A DNA stretch of 64,000 nucleotides from NCBI GenBank assembly GCA_021741355.1, contig JAIOXZ010000010.1, forward strand, positions 1 to 64,000, in the 5' to 3' direction. The notes below the pieces were generated by a model, which was not told the origin of the DNA, searched no databases, and saw only the letters and a program-made list of their open reading frames with translations. This stretch comes from Caulobacter sp. Lineage in GTDB: Bacteria; Pseudomonadota; Alphaproteobacteria; Caulobacterales; Caulobacteraceae. Shown in pieces: positions 15,869-25,632 of this stretch (its first letter is position 1; every line of letters starts with the position of its first letter). A program made the position numbers and the translations under genes.

Positions 15869-16945
15869 TTAGAGCCGCTTCACCCTGTTCACATGCCCCA
15901 TCTTCCGCCCGGGCCGGGGCTCGCCCTTGCCGTAGAGATGCAGCCGGGCGTCGGGGTCGGCGGCCAGCGTGGCCCAGTCCAGCACCTCGTCGCCGAGCAG
16001 GTTGGTCATCTCGACCGACACGGCTGGGGTCGTATCGCCCAGCGGCCAGCCGGCGACGGCGCGGATGTGTTGCTCGAACTGGTCGACCTCGCAGCCGTCC
16101 TGGGTCCAGTGGCCGGTGTTGTGGACGCGCGGCGCGATCTCGTTGACCAGCAGCGTGCCGTCGCCGAGATCGAACAGTTCGATCCCCATGACCCCGACAT
16201 AGTCGAGCCGCCCCAGAACCTCGCCGGCGATCCGCTCGGCCTCGGCCTGTAGTGCGGGTGTCACCTTCGCGGGCGCGAAGGTGGTGCGCAGGACCCCGCC
16301 CTCGTGCACGTTCTCCGACAGCGGATAGAAGGCCGTCTGGCCGTCTCGACCGCGCGCCGCGATGATCGACAGCTCGCGGATGAAGGCCGCCCGCGCCTCG
16401 AGGATCGAGGGCGCGCCGCCCACCGACGCGAAAGCCGCCTCGGCCTCATCAGCCGCGCGGATCCAGGCCTGGCCCTTGCCGTCATAGCCCTCGCGGCGGG
16501 TCTTCAGCAGGGCGGGCAGGCCGATGCGGGGCAGGGCGGCGGCGATATCGTGCGCGCTGTTGATGGTCGCGAAGGCCACGGTCGGCGAGAGCGCCGCGTT
16601 GAGGAAGGTCTTCTCGGCGACGCGGTCCTGCGCCACCGCCAGCGCCAGCTGGCCCGGCGCGGTCGGGGCGCCCAGCGCGTTCAACGCCTCGACGGTCGCG
16701 GCGGGCACGTTCTCAAACTCGTAGGTGACCACGTCGGCCATCGCCGCCAGCCGCTCGAGCGCGGCCTGATCGTCATAGGCCGCCACCAAAGTCTCGCGGG
16801 CGACCTTCGAGGCCGGAGAGCCCGCGTCTGGCGTCAGGATGACCACGTCCAGCCCCAGCCGCGCGGCGGCCAGCGCCAGCATCCGGCCCAGCTGTCCGCC
16901 GCCGAGAATGCCGATGGTCGAGCCTGGAGGCAGCGGAAAGGGCAT
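15869..16945 (-). CDS. purK: N5-carboxyaminoimidazole ribonucleotide synthase
   Basis: A 358-residue ATP-grasp enzyme that makes N5-CAIR from AIR, ATP and bicarbonate in purine synthesis. It starts with STIGILGGGQLGRMLALAA (pre-ATP-grasp Rossmann motif), continues with YEFENVPA and an ATP-grasp core with LLKTRREGYDGKGQAWI, and ends with NEIAPRVHNTGHWTQDGC, all PurK hallmarks. Its ATG overlaps the TGA of purE (ATGA), so purE-purK is a coupled operon. Confidence 0.95.
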   Translation of the reverse strand: MPFPLPPGSTIGILGGGQLGRMLALAAARLGLDVVILTPDAGSPASKVARETLVAAYDDQAALERLAAMADVVTYEFENVPAATVEALNALGAPTAPGQLALAVAQDRVAEKTFLNAALSPTVAFATINSAHDIAAALPRIGLPALLKTRREGYDGKGQAWIRAADEAEAAFASVGGAPSILEARAAFIRELSIIAARGRDGQTAFYPLSENVHEGGVLRTTFAPAKVTPALQAEAERIAGEVLGRLDYVGVMGIELFDLGDGTLLVNEIAPRVHNTGHWTQDGCEVDQFEQHIRAVAGWPLGDTTPAVSVEMTNLLGDEVLDWATLAADPDARLHLYGKGEPRPGRKMGHVNRVKRL

Positions 16946-17433
16946 CAGTCCTCGACCGTTTCGGCCACGGCTTCCGTCTGGCTCGCGGCATAGGCGGCGA
17001 CCCGGTCGGCCAGGGCCGGATCGGACAGGGCCAGGATGCGGGCGGCCAGCAGGCCGGCGTTCTTGGCTCCCGCCGCGCCCACGGCCAGGGTCCCGACGGG
17101 AATGCCGCCGGGCATCTGGACGATCGACAGCAGCGAATCGAGCCCGTTCTGCAGCTTGCTTTCCACCGGCACGCCGAGCACCGGCAGGTCGGTCATCGAG
17201 GCGGTCATGCCCGGCAGGTGCGCGGCGCCCCCAGCGCCGGCGATGATCACCCGCACGCCGGAGGCCTTGGCTCCGCGCGCGAAGGCGAACATCCGGTCCG
17301 GCGTGCGGTGGGCCGAGACGATCTTCGTCTCATAGGCCACGCCCAGCGCGTCGAGGCTGTCGGCGGCGTGTTTCATCGTCGGCCAGTCAGAGCGGCTGCC
17401 CATGATGATGGCGACCGGCGGGCTTGCGCTCAT
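16945..17433 (-). CDS. purE: 5-(carboxyamino)imidazole ribonucleotide mutase
   Basis: A 162-residue mutase converting N5-CAIR to CAIR. It shows [28 protein letters not shown] and [11 protein letters not shown], the class I PurE active-site motifs. The ATG at 17433 fits the family length; the frame stays open upstream to 18414 but that stretch opposes the GGDEF gene and is a shadow. It is the first gene of the purEK operon and divergent from the diguanylate cyclase gene, with 132 nt between them. Confidence 0.95.
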   Translation of the reverse strand: MSASPPVAIIMGSRSDWPTMKHAADSLDALGVAYETKIVSAHRTPDRMFAFARGAKASGVRVIIAGAGGAAHLPGMTASMTDLPVLGVPVESKLQNGLDSLLSIVQMPGGIPVGTLAVGAAGAKNAGLLAARILALSDPALADRVAAYAASQTEAVAETVED

Positions 17434-17565
17434 TTCGATGTCATCCCCTGCCCAGCCACCCGGAAATCCCTGTGCTGGAAGGTCGCGGAGTATAGGCGCC
17501 GCTTGTGACGCCGCAACCGATGCGTCAGATTCCCATACGGGTGGGTAACGCGGTATGATTCTCTC

Positions 17566-18279
17566 ATGAAGATCGGTGGCGCACGGGCGGAGTCTTTTTC
17601 GGCGATCCGCAAGCGCGCGTTGGCGCAGGCGGGCGCCCAGGCGACGGCGTCGTCCGCCGCCCCGGTGGACAAGACCGCCTTCCTCGGCCTGTCCGAAGCC
17701 GATCTGACCCCCGCGGTGCAGGGCGCGATCAAGACCCTGCTGACCGAGGTCGAGGATCTGCGCGGCGAGGTCTCGCGCCTGAAGGGCCGCCTTCACGAAG
17801 TCGAGGCCCTGGCCGACCGCGACGTGTTGACCCCGCTGCTCAACCGCCGCGCCTTCGTGCGCGAGCTGCACCGCATCGGCGCTTTCTCGGCCCGCTACGG
17901 CGCCCCGGCCAGCCTGGTCTATTTCGATCTCGACGGGTTCAAGAGCGTCAATGACCGCTTCGGCCACGCCGCCGGCGACGCGGCCCTGCGCGAAGTCGCC
18001 GACCGTCTGCTGGCCAATACCCGCGAGACCGACATCGTCGGCCGGCTCGGTGGCGACGAGTTCGCCGTCATCCTGGTCCAGGCCGACATGGAAACCGCCG
18101 CCGCCAAGGCCGAGACCCTGCGCAAGGTGATCGAGGACCAGCCGATGAACCTCGGCGACTGGTCCGCGCCGATCCGCGTCAGCTACGGCATCCGCCCCGT
18201 CGATCCCGGCGCCGACCCCGAAACCGCCCTGGCCGAGGCCGACGCGGCGATGTTCGTGCGCAAGAAGTCGCGGGCCTAG
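17566..18279 (+). CDS. diguanylate cyclase (GGDEF domain)
   Basis: A 237-residue soluble diguanylate cyclase. Residues 1-60 are low in predicted structure, 55-82 form a coiled coil ([25 protein letters not shown]) that probably dimerises the enzyme, and 83-237 are the catalytic domain with [14 protein letters not shown] and an intact GGDEF at 162-166. The inhibitory I-site RETD (153-156) sits five residues before GGDEF, so product feedback by c-di-GMP is expected. It has no sensor domain. Function in motility or attachment control is inferred from the family. Confidence 0.92.
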   Translation: MKIGGARAESFSAIRKRALAQAGAQATASSAAPVDKTAFLGLSEADLTPAVQGAIKTLLTEVEDLRGEVSRLKGRLHEVEALADRDVLTPLLNRRAFVRELHRIGAFSARYGAPASLVYFDLDGFKSVNDRFGHAAGDAALREVADRLLANTRETDIVGRLGGDEFAVILVQADMETAAAKAETLRKVIEDQPMNLGDWSAPIRVSYGIRPVDPGADPETALAEADAAMFVRKKSRA

Positions 18280-18290
18280 GACCCGGGCGG

Positions 18291-19292
18291 CTACCGCGTC
18301 ACGTTGTGCCAGGACTCGGCGATGCCGAAGCCCTCGCGCCCGTCCATGACGAACCTGGCCAGACCCTCGTTCACGAAGGTGGCCCCGCCTGGAAACGGGA
18401 TCTTGGTCGGGCACATGCTCTGAACCTTGCCCTCGATTCTGACGGCGCGGCCTTTGCCGGTGCGCCCGGTCAGGGTGACGGTCTCGTGCAGGATGGAGCC
18501 GGCGCGGAAGGTCGTCTCCACCGCGACATCGTCGAAGGTGTCCATCCCCTCGCTGTCCTGGATCCAGCCCTCGCCCTTCATCGTCCCGTCGGCCCGGCGG
18601 AAACAGGCGCCGCCCAGGGAGACATCGGCCCCGAAGTTCATCGAGAACCAGAAGACAAACGGGCTGGGCGCCGCGGGGGTGGAGCCGGCCACCGGCGCGC
18701 CGCCGCCGACGCTTGATCCGCCCCAGTTGCGCGGGCCCCAGGACTTGTCCCGCACGCCATAGCCGTCGAAGGCGAGCTCTTCGCCCCCGAGGGTCAGGCT
18801 GCCGGTCGCGTGAATGCTCTGTTCAAAGTGACCGTGGGCGCCGTTGGCGGCGTAGTGCGGCTCGGTCAGCGTCTCGATGGTCACGGTCATGGAAAGATCG
18901 GCGGGCGTGAACCAGCCTTCCGGCCGTTCCCTGGCGGGCGTGACGAGAATGGCGCCGTCGGCGATGTCCTGCGCCGGACCATGGTAAGCGACCGTCCAGC
19001 GCTTGAACGGCGTCACGCAGGTCAGGGCCAGGTCACCGACCTTCAGGTCGCCGTCATAGGCGGTCAGGTCCTTGCCGATGTCGCGGCGGCCATAGGTGAA
19101 GGCCACCCGTTGGCCGCCCAGATAGACGGCGTGCAGGGCGTCCGCCCAGCCGCTCCCGGGCCGGAAGCCCATGCGCGTGAACATCCCCACGCCAGACGTC
19201 GGATCGATGAAGTTGAAATAGTAGCTCTCGCTCCAGGCGCGGTCATCGCCGGTCGGGTGCATGGCTTCGTCGGTCTCGAGGGCGGTGGACAT
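18291..19292 (-). CDS. AttH/CrtC-like (DUF7064/7065-type) protein
   Basis: The 333-residue protein resembles the CrtC/AttH group of two-lobed beta-barrel proteins: an N-terminal lobe with [21 protein letters not shown], and the motif [12 protein letters not shown], then [16 protein letters not shown], which is conserved in the group. The biochemical role is not settled; relatives sit near lipid or terpenoid genes. The domain naming is from memory of the motif and is tentative. No signal peptide. It is convergent with the GGDEF gene (11 nt between stops). Confidence 0.6.
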   Translation of the reverse strand: MSTALETDEAMHPTGDDRAWSESYYFNFIDPTSGVGMFTRMGFRPGSGWADALHAVYLGGQRVAFTYGRRDIGKDLTAYDGDLKVGDLALTCVTPFKRWTVAYHGPAQDIADGAILVTPARERPEGWFTPADLSMTVTIETLTEPHYAANGAHGHFEQSIHATGSLTLGGEELAFDGYGVRDKSWGPRNWGGSSVGGGAPVAGSTPAAPSPFVFWFSMNFGADVSLGGACFRRADGTMKGEGWIQDSEGMDTFDDVAVETTFRAGSILHETVTLTGRTGKGRAVRIEGKVQSMCPTKIPFPGGATFVNEGLARFVMDGREGFGIAESWHNVTR

Positions 19293-19494
19293 TCGCTTCT
19301 CTCCCGGGCGCGACGACGTATCGTGGGCCCCGTGTCATGTTTCGCGCCGGCAGCCCTGCGACTGGAACGCCGGCCCTGACCCCATAGATGGCGTTCCCCA
19401 GAGTGATGGAAGCCTCCTCCATGTTCGGGAAGGCGGCGATCCCGCCTCGGCAACCGCACTGGCGTCCGCGGGCCCGGCGCGCTACCTCCCTGCC

Positions 19495-19821
19495 ATGGCG
19501 CGCAAGCAGAACCCGGAATTCGAGATCTCCGTCGACGGGGAGCCCTATGTCTGGCGGCTGCAACGGCGACCGCAGTGGTCGAGCGACACCAACGCCTTCC
19601 AGGGCATGGCCATCGCCGCGCGGCATGCCGAGGGGCAGCGGGAGGCGGTGATCGAGTTTCCGGCCGGGCCGCAGCCCCGCTACGGCGCCCCGATGCTCAA
19701 GCCCGAGATGATCAATCCTGACCTGGTGGCCCGGGCCATCGCCTCGGCCATCGAGGCCGGATGGGAGCCGCACTCGCGCGGCAAGTCGGTCTCGATCGTC
19801 GTGGACGAGACCGGCGCCTGA
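19495..19821 (+). CDS. conserved hypothetical protein
   Basis: A 108-residue protein without a function I can name. It is hydrophilic, with FEISVDGEPYVWRLQRRPQWSS at the front and MINPDLVARAIASAIEAGWEPHSRGKSV at the end, giving a small alpha/beta fold. The ATG at 19495 follows a GC-rich leader; the frame is open to 19261, which overlaps the divergent gene, and is not used. The stop lies 12 nt from the convergent DUF2200 gene. Confidence 0.7.
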   Translation: MARKQNPEFEISVDGEPYVWRLQRRPQWSSDTNAFQGMAIAARHAEGQREAVIEFPAGPQPRYGAPMLKPEMINPDLVARAIASAIEAGWEPHSRGKSVSIVVDETGA

Positions 19822-19833
19822 CAGCGCGCGCCG

Positions 19834-20184
19834 TCAGGCGCGCAGGATCTTCGCCATCGGCCGGCCCCGGGCCAGTTCCTCGACCAGTTTGTCGAGGTAG
19901 CGGATCTCGCGCATCAGCGGCTCTTCGATGTTTTCGATGCGAACGCCGCAGATCACGCCGCTGATCTGTGCCCGCTCGGGGCGCATCGAGGGCGCCTCGG
20001 CGAAGAAGTTCTCGAAGGTCGTCTTCGCTTCCAGGTGAGCGTCGAGCTGGTCCTGGGTCAGGCCGGTCAGCCAGCGGATGATCTCGTCGACGTCCGCCTT
20101 CGTGCGCCCCTTCCGCTCCGCCTTGGCGACGTAGTGCGGATAGACGCTGGCGAAGCTGGTTGTGTAGATCCGGTGGCCGGCCAT
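19834..20184 (-). CDS. DUF2200 domain protein
   Basis: A 116-residue protein with the full DUF2200 pattern: [58 protein letters not shown] and [20 protein letters not shown]. The family is cytoplasmic and helical; its function is unknown. It stands alone, convergent with the small hypothetical gene before it. Confidence 0.87.
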   Translation of the reverse strand: MAGHRIYTTSFASVYPHYVAKAERKGRTKADVDEIIRWLTGLTQDQLDAHLEAKTTFENFFAEAPSMRPERAQISGVICGVRIENIEEPLMREIRYLDKLVEELARGRPMAKILRA

Positions 20185-20488
20185 GAGCGTCCCCTTGCGC
20201 GGGTTTTGTCACGGCGGACCGCGCCCTGATGTCCTGATGAGCATTCTTGCTCCGGCGGGACCTTCGTCAAGGAAGAGGCCGAAGGCCTCGCCGCTGCGCG
20301 GCCGCGAACCGGTCCTTGACCAGGGTCGCCGTCCGGAGCGGACCCTTCCATCAAGGCCTTCAGGGCGTATCAGCTTCCGGGCCGGTCAGGCTGCCCGCCC
20401 GCCATGACGCACATCAAGGCGCCGCCGTCGCAACCGCGCTCTCTGCTGGTCGTTAACAAGGCCCACAGCAGCTCGAAGGAAACGCGAC
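20185..20488. other. intergenic region with one imperfect palindrome
   Basis: No gene is visible. It holds an inverted repeat: an arm around 20246-20273 (ending GTCAAGGA) pairs with 20313-20342 (starting TCCTTGACC) around a GC-rich loop with GGCCTCGCCG and CGCGGCCGC. The last 30 nt carry the leader and GGAAACG ribosome-site region of the following gene. Confidence 0.55.
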
Positions 20489-20887
20489 ATGATCATTCCC
20501 ACAGGCGCCCTGGTGGCGGTGGTCGACGGCGAGAAGCTGGTGATGTTCCACAACACCGGCCACGAGGCGATCAAGCTGGCCCCGGCGCCGGCGCCGAAGG
20601 TCGAGCACGCCATTTCCGGCTCGGGCGGACACCAGTCCAGCGCCGCCAACCCGGACAACGAGACCCAGGCCGAGGACGGCTTCGCGGCCGGCGTTGCGGC
20701 GATGCTCAACAAACAGGCCCTGGCCGGCGCGTTCGAGGCCCTGGTGGTCGTGGCCGCGCCGAAGACCCTCGGCGAGCTGCGCAAGCACTGGCACAAGGCG
20801 CTGCAGGCGAAACTGGTCGGCGAAATCGCCAAGGACCTGACCGGCCGGACGCCTGACCAGATCGCCGCGACGATCCACGCGGCCTGA
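20489..20887 (+). CDS. host attachment protein (archaeo-eukaryotic release factor-like family)
   Basis: A 132-residue protein of the host-attachment family, a half-size relative of eRF1-type domains. Visible features are IPTGALVAVVDGEKLVMFHNTG at the front, a polar middle with SGSGGHQSSAANPD, and VVVAAPKTLGELRKHWHKAL followed by GEIAKDLTGRTPDQIAATI. The name comes from a plant-attachment phenotype in one member; the molecular role is unknown. It stands alone and is followed by palindrome copy 4 at 20896. Confidence 0.82.
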   Translation: MIIPTGALVAVVDGEKLVMFHNTGHEAIKLAPAPAPKVEHAISGSGGHQSSAANPDNETQAEDGFAAGVAAMLNKQALAGAFEALVVVAAPKTLGELRKHWHKALQAKLVGEIAKDLTGRTPDQIAATIHAA

Positions 20888-20895
20888 CGAGGCTC

Positions 20896-20923
20896 GGGGA
20901 CGTGCACTGAAGTGCATGTCCCC
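20896..20923. repeat. GGGGACGTGCACT palindrome, copy 4
   Basis: Hairpin GGGGACGTGCACT-ga-AGTGCATGTCCCC, between the convergent ends of the host-attachment gene (stop 8 nt before) and the AbgT gene (stop 8 nt after). It probably ends or shields both transcripts. Confidence 0.75.
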
Positions 20924-20931
20924 GGTCGGCT

Positions 20932-22536
20932 CTATCCCCCGCCGGCCACCGGCGGGGACCAGTGCACCTGCGCGCCCGGTCCCAGCGGCAGGTCGAGCAG
21001 CACCCAGCCGACCGTCATGCTGATCCCGACGGCCATGAAGCACAGGGCGTAGGGAAGCATCAGCGCGAGCAGCGAGCCGACGCCCATCTGCCCGTCCCAG
21101 CGCCGGGTGAAGGCGAGGATCAGCGGGAAATAGCTCATCAGCGGGGTCATGATGTTGGTGTAGCTGTCGCCCATGCGGTAGGCGGCGGTGGTCATTTCCG
21201 GACTGATCCCGAGCAGCATGAACATCGGCACCACGACCGGCGACAGCGCGCTCCACTTGGCCGAGGCCGAGCCGATGAACAGGTCGAGGAACGACGACAG
21301 CAGCAGCACGCAGACCAGCAGGAAGGCCGCCGGCAGGGCCATGCCCTGAAGGATTTCCGCCCCGTTGATAGCGATGATCGGGCCGATCCGCGACCAGTTG
21401 AACATCGCCACGAAGTGGGCGGCAAAGAACACGAACACCAGGTAGGGGGCCATGGTGCGCACGCCGTGCTGCATCATGTCGACCACGTCGCCGGGCGACT
21501 TCACCAGGCCCGTCGCCCGCCCGAACGCCGCGCCGGTGGTCAGGAACAGCAGGAAGAAGCCGGCGATCAGCGAGGCGTACAGCGGCTGCAGCCGGGCCGC
21601 GCCCTCGGCTTCCTCGTTGATGAACGGGGTGTAGCCCGGCCACAGGGCCAGGGCCGCGAAGGCGCCGACCACCAGCAGGGCGACGAGGCCGGCGTGGCGC
21701 AGGCCCTTGCGCTCGTCAGCCGTCAGGTCGGTCTTGTCGAGATCTGCCTGCAGCTCGGCGTCGACTACCCCGCCCCAGGGCCCGAGTCTCGGCTCGACCA
21801 CCCTGTCGGTGATGAACCAGATGATCGGCGTGAACAGCACGACGATGCCCAGGATGAAGTACCAGTTTCCCAGCGGGTTCATCGTCCAGTTCGGGTCGAC
21901 GATCCGGGCGGCTTCCTGGGTGAAGCCCAGCAGCAGCACGTCGATCTGGCCCGGCATGACATTGCCGGCGTAGCCGCCTGACACCGCCGCGAAGGCTGCG
22001 GCCAGACCCGCCAGCGGATGGCGGCCGGCGACGGCGAAGATGATCGCCGCCAACGGGATGAACACCACGTAGGCCGCGTCCGAGGCATGGTGCGAGACCA
22101 TGCCGATGACCGCCACGATGGGGGTCAGCAGACCCTTGCTGGCCTTGCGCAGCGAGGCGCGGATCAGGGCCGAGAACAGGCCGGTCCGCTCGGCGACGGC
22201 CGCGCCGATCATGATCGTCAGCACCAGGCCCAGCGGCGCGAAGCTGGCGAAGGTCCTGGGCATCTCGGTGAACAGGTGTGCGATGTTCTCTTCGGAGAAC
22301 AGGCTTGAGGCGCGATAGGTCAGCACCCCGTTGGCGAGCTCGGCGTACTGCGGCGCCTTCTCGCCCGTGTAGGGCAGCGAGGCCTCCCAGCCCAGCGCCG
22401 CGCCGAGGGCCGAGACCAGCATCAGGACGAAGATCAGATAGACGAAGATGATCGTCGGATCGGGCAGCAGGTTGCCCACGCGCTCGACAAGACCCAGCAG
22501 GCCGCGCTGGCGGTCGGGTCGGGTTTCGTCGGTCAT
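20932..22536 (-). CDS. AbgT-family transporter
   Basis: A 534-residue inner-membrane protein with about 11-13 hydrophobic segments. AbgT hallmarks: VGNLLPDPTIIFVYLIF at the N-terminus, MVSHHASDAAYVVFIPLAA, GYAGNVMPGQIDVLLLGFTQ and the C-terminal SFLDLFIGSASAKWSALSP with GDSYTNIMTPLMSYFP. The family was named for p-aminobenzoyl-glutamate uptake; several members instead export sulfonamides by proton antiport. Which applies here is open; no abgAB hydrolase genes are nearby. Confidence 0.92.
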   Translation of the reverse strand: MTDETRPDRQRGLLGLVERVGNLLPDPTIIFVYLIFVLMLVSALGAALGWEASLPYTGEKAPQYAELANGVLTYRASSLFSEENIAHLFTEMPRTFASFAPLGLVLTIMIGAAVAERTGLFSALIRASLRKASKGLLTPIVAVIGMVSHHASDAAYVVFIPLAAIIFAVAGRHPLAGLAAAFAAVSGGYAGNVMPGQIDVLLLGFTQEAARIVDPNWTMNPLGNWYFILGIVVLFTPIIWFITDRVVEPRLGPWGGVVDAELQADLDKTDLTADERKGLRHAGLVALLVVGAFAALALWPGYTPFINEEAEGAARLQPLYASLIAGFFLLFLTTGAAFGRATGLVKSPGDVVDMMQHGVRTMAPYLVFVFFAAHFVAMFNWSRIGPIIAINGAEILQGMALPAAFLLVCVLLLSSFLDLFIGSASAKWSALSPVVVPMFMLLGISPEMTTAAYRMGDSYTNIMTPLMSYFPLILAFTRRWDGQMGVGSLLALMLPYALCFMAVGISMTVGWVLLDLPLGPGAQVHWSPPVAGGG

Positions 22537-22687
22537 GGTCGGCTAGGCTCCGGCGCTGATACGGCCGGCCAACCTGCCGAAGTTTCCGCGAGGGCGCCAG
22601 TCTCACCGGCGTTCCGGTCCGGCGCGGCGCCCGGGACGGTCGGCGCAGAACGGGGGAGGGCGCCGAGACGCCCACCCCGCGTCCGGA

Positions 22688-24265
22688 CTAGAACACCAGC
22701 GCGCGCGCTTCCTTCACGTGCGGCAGGGCCTGGATCCGCGCCAGCAGGGCGGCGTCCGGGGCCTGGTCGACGCCCACAAGCGCGATGGCGTCCTCGTCGG
22801 CGCTGACCCGGCCGAGGTTGAAGGTGGCGATGTTCACGCCCGCCTCGCCCAGCAGCATGCCCAGCGCGCCGATGAAGCCCGGCTTGTCGAGATTGTTGAC
22901 GTAGAGCATGGCCGGCGAGAAGGCCGCATCCAGCTCCATGCCCTTGACCTCGACGATCCGTGGCGCGCCGCCGATCACCGTGCCGGCGAAGGAGCGCTTG
23001 CCCTTCTCGGTGGTGATGGTGATGCGCATCAGGCTTTCATAGACCGGGCTCTGCTCCTGGCGGCTCTCGGAGACGACGATGCCGCGCTCCTTCGCCACTG
23101 CCGGGGCCGAGACCATGTTGATCTCCGCCAGCATCGGCCGCAGCACGCCGGCCAGCGCCGCGCTGGTCATCGGCTTGACGTTCAGGGCCGAAACCTCGCC
23201 CTCATAGGCGATGTCGATGGCGGTGATGCCGAAGTCGACCATCTGGCCGGCGAAGCCGCCGATCTTCTCGGCCAGGGCCACGAAGGGCTTCAGGCGCGGG
23301 GCCTCTTCCGCCGTGATCGAGGGGCTGTTGAGGGCGTTGGTTACCGCGCCGGTCAGCAGATAGTCGCTCATCTGTTCGGCGACCTGCAGGGCGACGTTTT
23401 CCTGCGCCTCGTTGGTGCTGGCGCCCAGGTGCGGGGTGGCCACCACCTTGTCGCTGCCGAACAGCGGGTTTTCCTTGGCCGGCTCGGTGACGAACACGTC
23501 AAAGCCCGCGCCGCCGATGTGGCCGCTGTCGAGCAGGGCGCGCAGGGCGACCTCGTCGACCAGACCGCCGCGGGCGCAGTTGACGATCAGCACGCCCTTC
23601 TTCGTCTTCGCCAGCGCCTCGGCCGACAGGATGTTGCGCGTCTTGTCGGTCAGCGGCGTGTGCAGGGTGATGACGTCGGCGCGAGCCAGCAGGTCCTCCA
23701 GCTCGACCTTTTCGACGCCGATCTCGATGGCGCGTTCCGGCGAGAGGAAGGGGTCGAAGGCGATGACCTTCATCTTCAGGCCCAGGGCCCGGTCGGCGAC
23801 GATCGAGCCGATGTTGCCGGCGCCGATCAGGCCCAGCGTCTTGGCGTAGAGCTCCACGCCCATGAAGCGGTTCTTCTCCCACTTGCCGGCCTGGGTGGAG
23901 GCGTCGGCGGCGGGCATCTGGCGGGCCAGGGCGAACATCATGGCGATGGCGTGCTCGGCCGTGGTGATCGAGTTGCCGAACGGGGTGTTCATCACCACGA
24001 TGCCCTTGGCCGTGGCGGCGGGGATGTCGACGTTGTCGACCCCGATGCCGGCCCGGGCGATGACCTGCAGCTTGTGGGCGGCGGCGATCACGTCCTTGTC
24101 GAGCTTGGCGCCCGAGCGGATGGCGATGCCGTCATAGTCGCCGATGACGGCGATCAGCTCGTCCTTGGTCAGGCCGGTCTTGATGTCGAAGTCGACGCCG
24201 CGATTCTTGAAGATGTCGACGGCGGCGGGGCTGAGCTTGTCAGCGATGAGGACGCGGGGGGGCAT
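22688..24265 (-). CDS. serA: D-3-phosphoglycerate dehydrogenase
   Basis: A 525-residue long-form SerA, catalysing the first step of serine synthesis. Residues 1-95 and 290-315 form the substrate domain, about 96-290 the NAD domain with GLIGAGNIGS (145-154), then the intervening domain, and about 450-525 a C-terminal ACT domain (GFIGALGMLLGEAGVNIATFNLGR) that can bind serine for feedback control. It lies downstream of serC on the same strand, separated by a 150-bp palindromic repeat. Confidence 0.96.
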   Translation of the reverse strand: MPPRVLIADKLSPAAVDIFKNRGVDFDIKTGLTKDELIAVIGDYDGIAIRSGAKLDKDVIAAAHKLQVIARAGIGVDNVDIPAATAKGIVVMNTPFGNSITTAEHAIAMMFALARQMPAADASTQAGKWEKNRFMGVELYAKTLGLIGAGNIGSIVADRALGLKMKVIAFDPFLSPERAIEIGVEKVELEDLLARADVITLHTPLTDKTRNILSAEALAKTKKGVLIVNCARGGLVDEVALRALLDSGHIGGAGFDVFVTEPAKENPLFGSDKVVATPHLGASTNEAQENVALQVAEQMSDYLLTGAVTNALNSPSITAEEAPRLKPFVALAEKIGGFAGQMVDFGITAIDIAYEGEVSALNVKPMTSAALAGVLRPMLAEINMVSAPAVAKERGIVVSESRQEQSPVYESLMRITITTEKGKRSFAGTVIGGAPRIVEVKGMELDAAFSPAMLYVNNLDKPGFIGALGMLLGEAGVNIATFNLGRVSADEDAIALVGVDQAPDAALLARIQALPHVKEARALVF

Positions 24266-24285
24266 GTGAGTGTCTTCCTTGAGAA

Positions 24286-24433
24286 CCCTTCCCCCTCGAT
24301 GGGGGAAGGGCAGGGATGGGGGTGACGCCGAGGGTCAGGGTGAGTCCGGGTTCAAGGGTCGGCCACATGGACCGGAGGCCAACTCGAACCGCCGCGCACC
24401 CCCACCCCGGCCCTCCCCCATCAAGGGGGAGGG
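24286..24433. repeat. CCCTTCCCCCTCGATGG palindromic element, copy 1 (within serC-serA)
   Basis: The hairpin CCCTTCCCCC-tcgat-GGGGGAAGGG at the left faces CCCTCCCCCATCAAGGGGGAGGG at the right, with GATGGGGGTG and CACCCCCACC inside. The whole can fold as one large cruciform. The same element lies between ruvA and ruvB (47771-47925). Here it interrupts the serC-serA operon. Confidence 0.8.
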
Positions 24434-24441
24434 AGGTGAGG

Positions 24442-25632
24442 TCAGGCGGCGGCCAGCTCGGCGGAGACGGACGCGAAGGCCCAGTCGAGCCAGGGCGTCA
24501 GCGCCACGACGTCGGCCGTATCGACCGTCGCGCCGCACCAGATGCGCAGGCCCGGAGGCGCCTTGGCGTAGCCGCCGATGTCGTAGGCGGCCTTTTCCTT
24601 CTCCAGCAGGGACGCCAGCTTCTTGGCGAAGTCGGCCTGGGCGTCCTCGGACAGGGCGGTGATCGCCGGGTCCACCACCTTCAGGCAGACCGAGGTGTTG
24701 GACCGGATGGCCTTGTCCTCGGCCAGGAACGCGACCCAGGGCGTGACCGCGACCCAGTCCTCGAGCGCTTTCAGATTGGCTTCCGAGCGGGCCTTCATGC
24801 CGGCGAAGCCGCCGACGGTGTCGGCCCAGGCCAGGGCGTCCAGGGCGTCCTCGACGCAGAGCAGCGAGGGGGTGTTGATCGTGGCGCCGTCGAAGATGCC
24901 GGCGTTGAGCTTGCCCTTGTCGGTCATGCGGAACAGCTTCGGCATCGGCCAGGCGGGGGTGTAGCTCTCCAGCCGGGCGACGGCGCGGGGTGACAGGATC
25001 AGCACGCCGTGGGCGGCCTCCCCGCCGAGCGCCTTCTGCCAGGAGAAGGTCACCACATCGAGCTTGGTCCAGTCGAGATCCTGGGCGAAGGCGGCGCTGG
25101 TGGCGTCGCAGATGACGATGCCTTCGCGGTCAGCGCTGATGAAGTCGGCGTTCGGCACGCGGACGCCGCTGGTGGTGCCGTTCCAGGTGAAGACCAGGTC
25201 GGCGTCGGAGCGGACCTTCGACGTGTCGGGCAGCTGGCCATAGGGGGCGTCGAGCACCTCGACGTCGGGCAGCTTGAGTTGCTTGGTCACGTCCGTGACC
25301 CAGTCCTTGCCGAAGGACTCGAAGGCCAGCAGCTGGACGGGCCTGGGCCCAAGCATCGACCACATGGCCATCTCGACGGCGCCGGTGTCGGAGCCGGGGA
25401 CGATGCCGATCAGGAAGTCATCCGGAACGCCCAGCACCTCGCGGGTGCGGTCGATCGCCAGCTTCAGCTTGGCCTTGCCGGGCTTGCCGCGGTGCGAGCG
25501 TCCGAGGACGGCGTCGTTCAGGCTTTGGGGGGTCCAGCCGGGTCTCTTGGCGCACGGGCCTGAAGAGAATTCGGGGCGCGCCGGGCGCAAGTCCGGCTTA
25601 TGCGGAGTCGTATTCACTGCGATGTCTCCCAT
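24442..25632 (-). CDS. serC: phosphoserine aminotransferase
   Basis: A 396-residue PLP enzyme that turns 3-phosphohydroxypyruvate into phosphoserine. The front [18 protein letters not shown] and [16 protein letters not shown] identify the alphaproteobacterial type; the PLP lysine is Lys200 in [10 protein letters not shown]. The ATG at 25632 ([10 protein letters not shown]) has AAGGATGGGAG around it; the open frame continues 49 codons upstream but covers a probable structured leader. First gene of serC-serA. Confidence 0.94.
   Translation of the reverse strand: MGDIAVNTTPHKPDLRPARPEFSSGPCAKRPGWTPQSLNDAVLGRSHRGKPGKAKLKLAIDRTREVLGVPDDFLIGIVPGSDTGAVEMAMWSMLGPRPVQLLAFESFGKDWVTDVTKQLKLPDVEVLDAPYGQLPDTSKVRSDADLVFTWNGTTSGVRVPNADFISADREGIVICDATSAAFAQDLDWTKLDVVTFSWQKALGGEAAHGVLILSPRAVARLESYTPAWPMPKLFRMTDKGKLNAGIFDGATINTPSLLCVEDALDALAWADTVGGFAGMKARSEANLKALEDWVAVTPWVAFLAEDKAIRSNTSVCLKVVDPAITALSEDAQADFAKKLASLLEKEKAAYDIGGYAKAPPGLRIWCGATVDTADVVALTPWLDWAFASVSAELAAA

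Noticed and set aside
17434..18414. N-terminal extension of purE through the diguanylate cyclase gene
   Set aside because: PurE is complete from 17433; the extension is the antisense strand of a clear GGDEF protein.
20246..20342. Grouping the 20246-20342 palindrome with the 8902-8986 hairpin as one family
   Set aside because: They share only the short TCAAGGA/TCCTTGA core; the rest does not align well enough to claim a common origin.
22718..24325. 535-codon plus-strand frame opposite serA
   Set aside because: Antisense shadow of serA with no recognisable domain.
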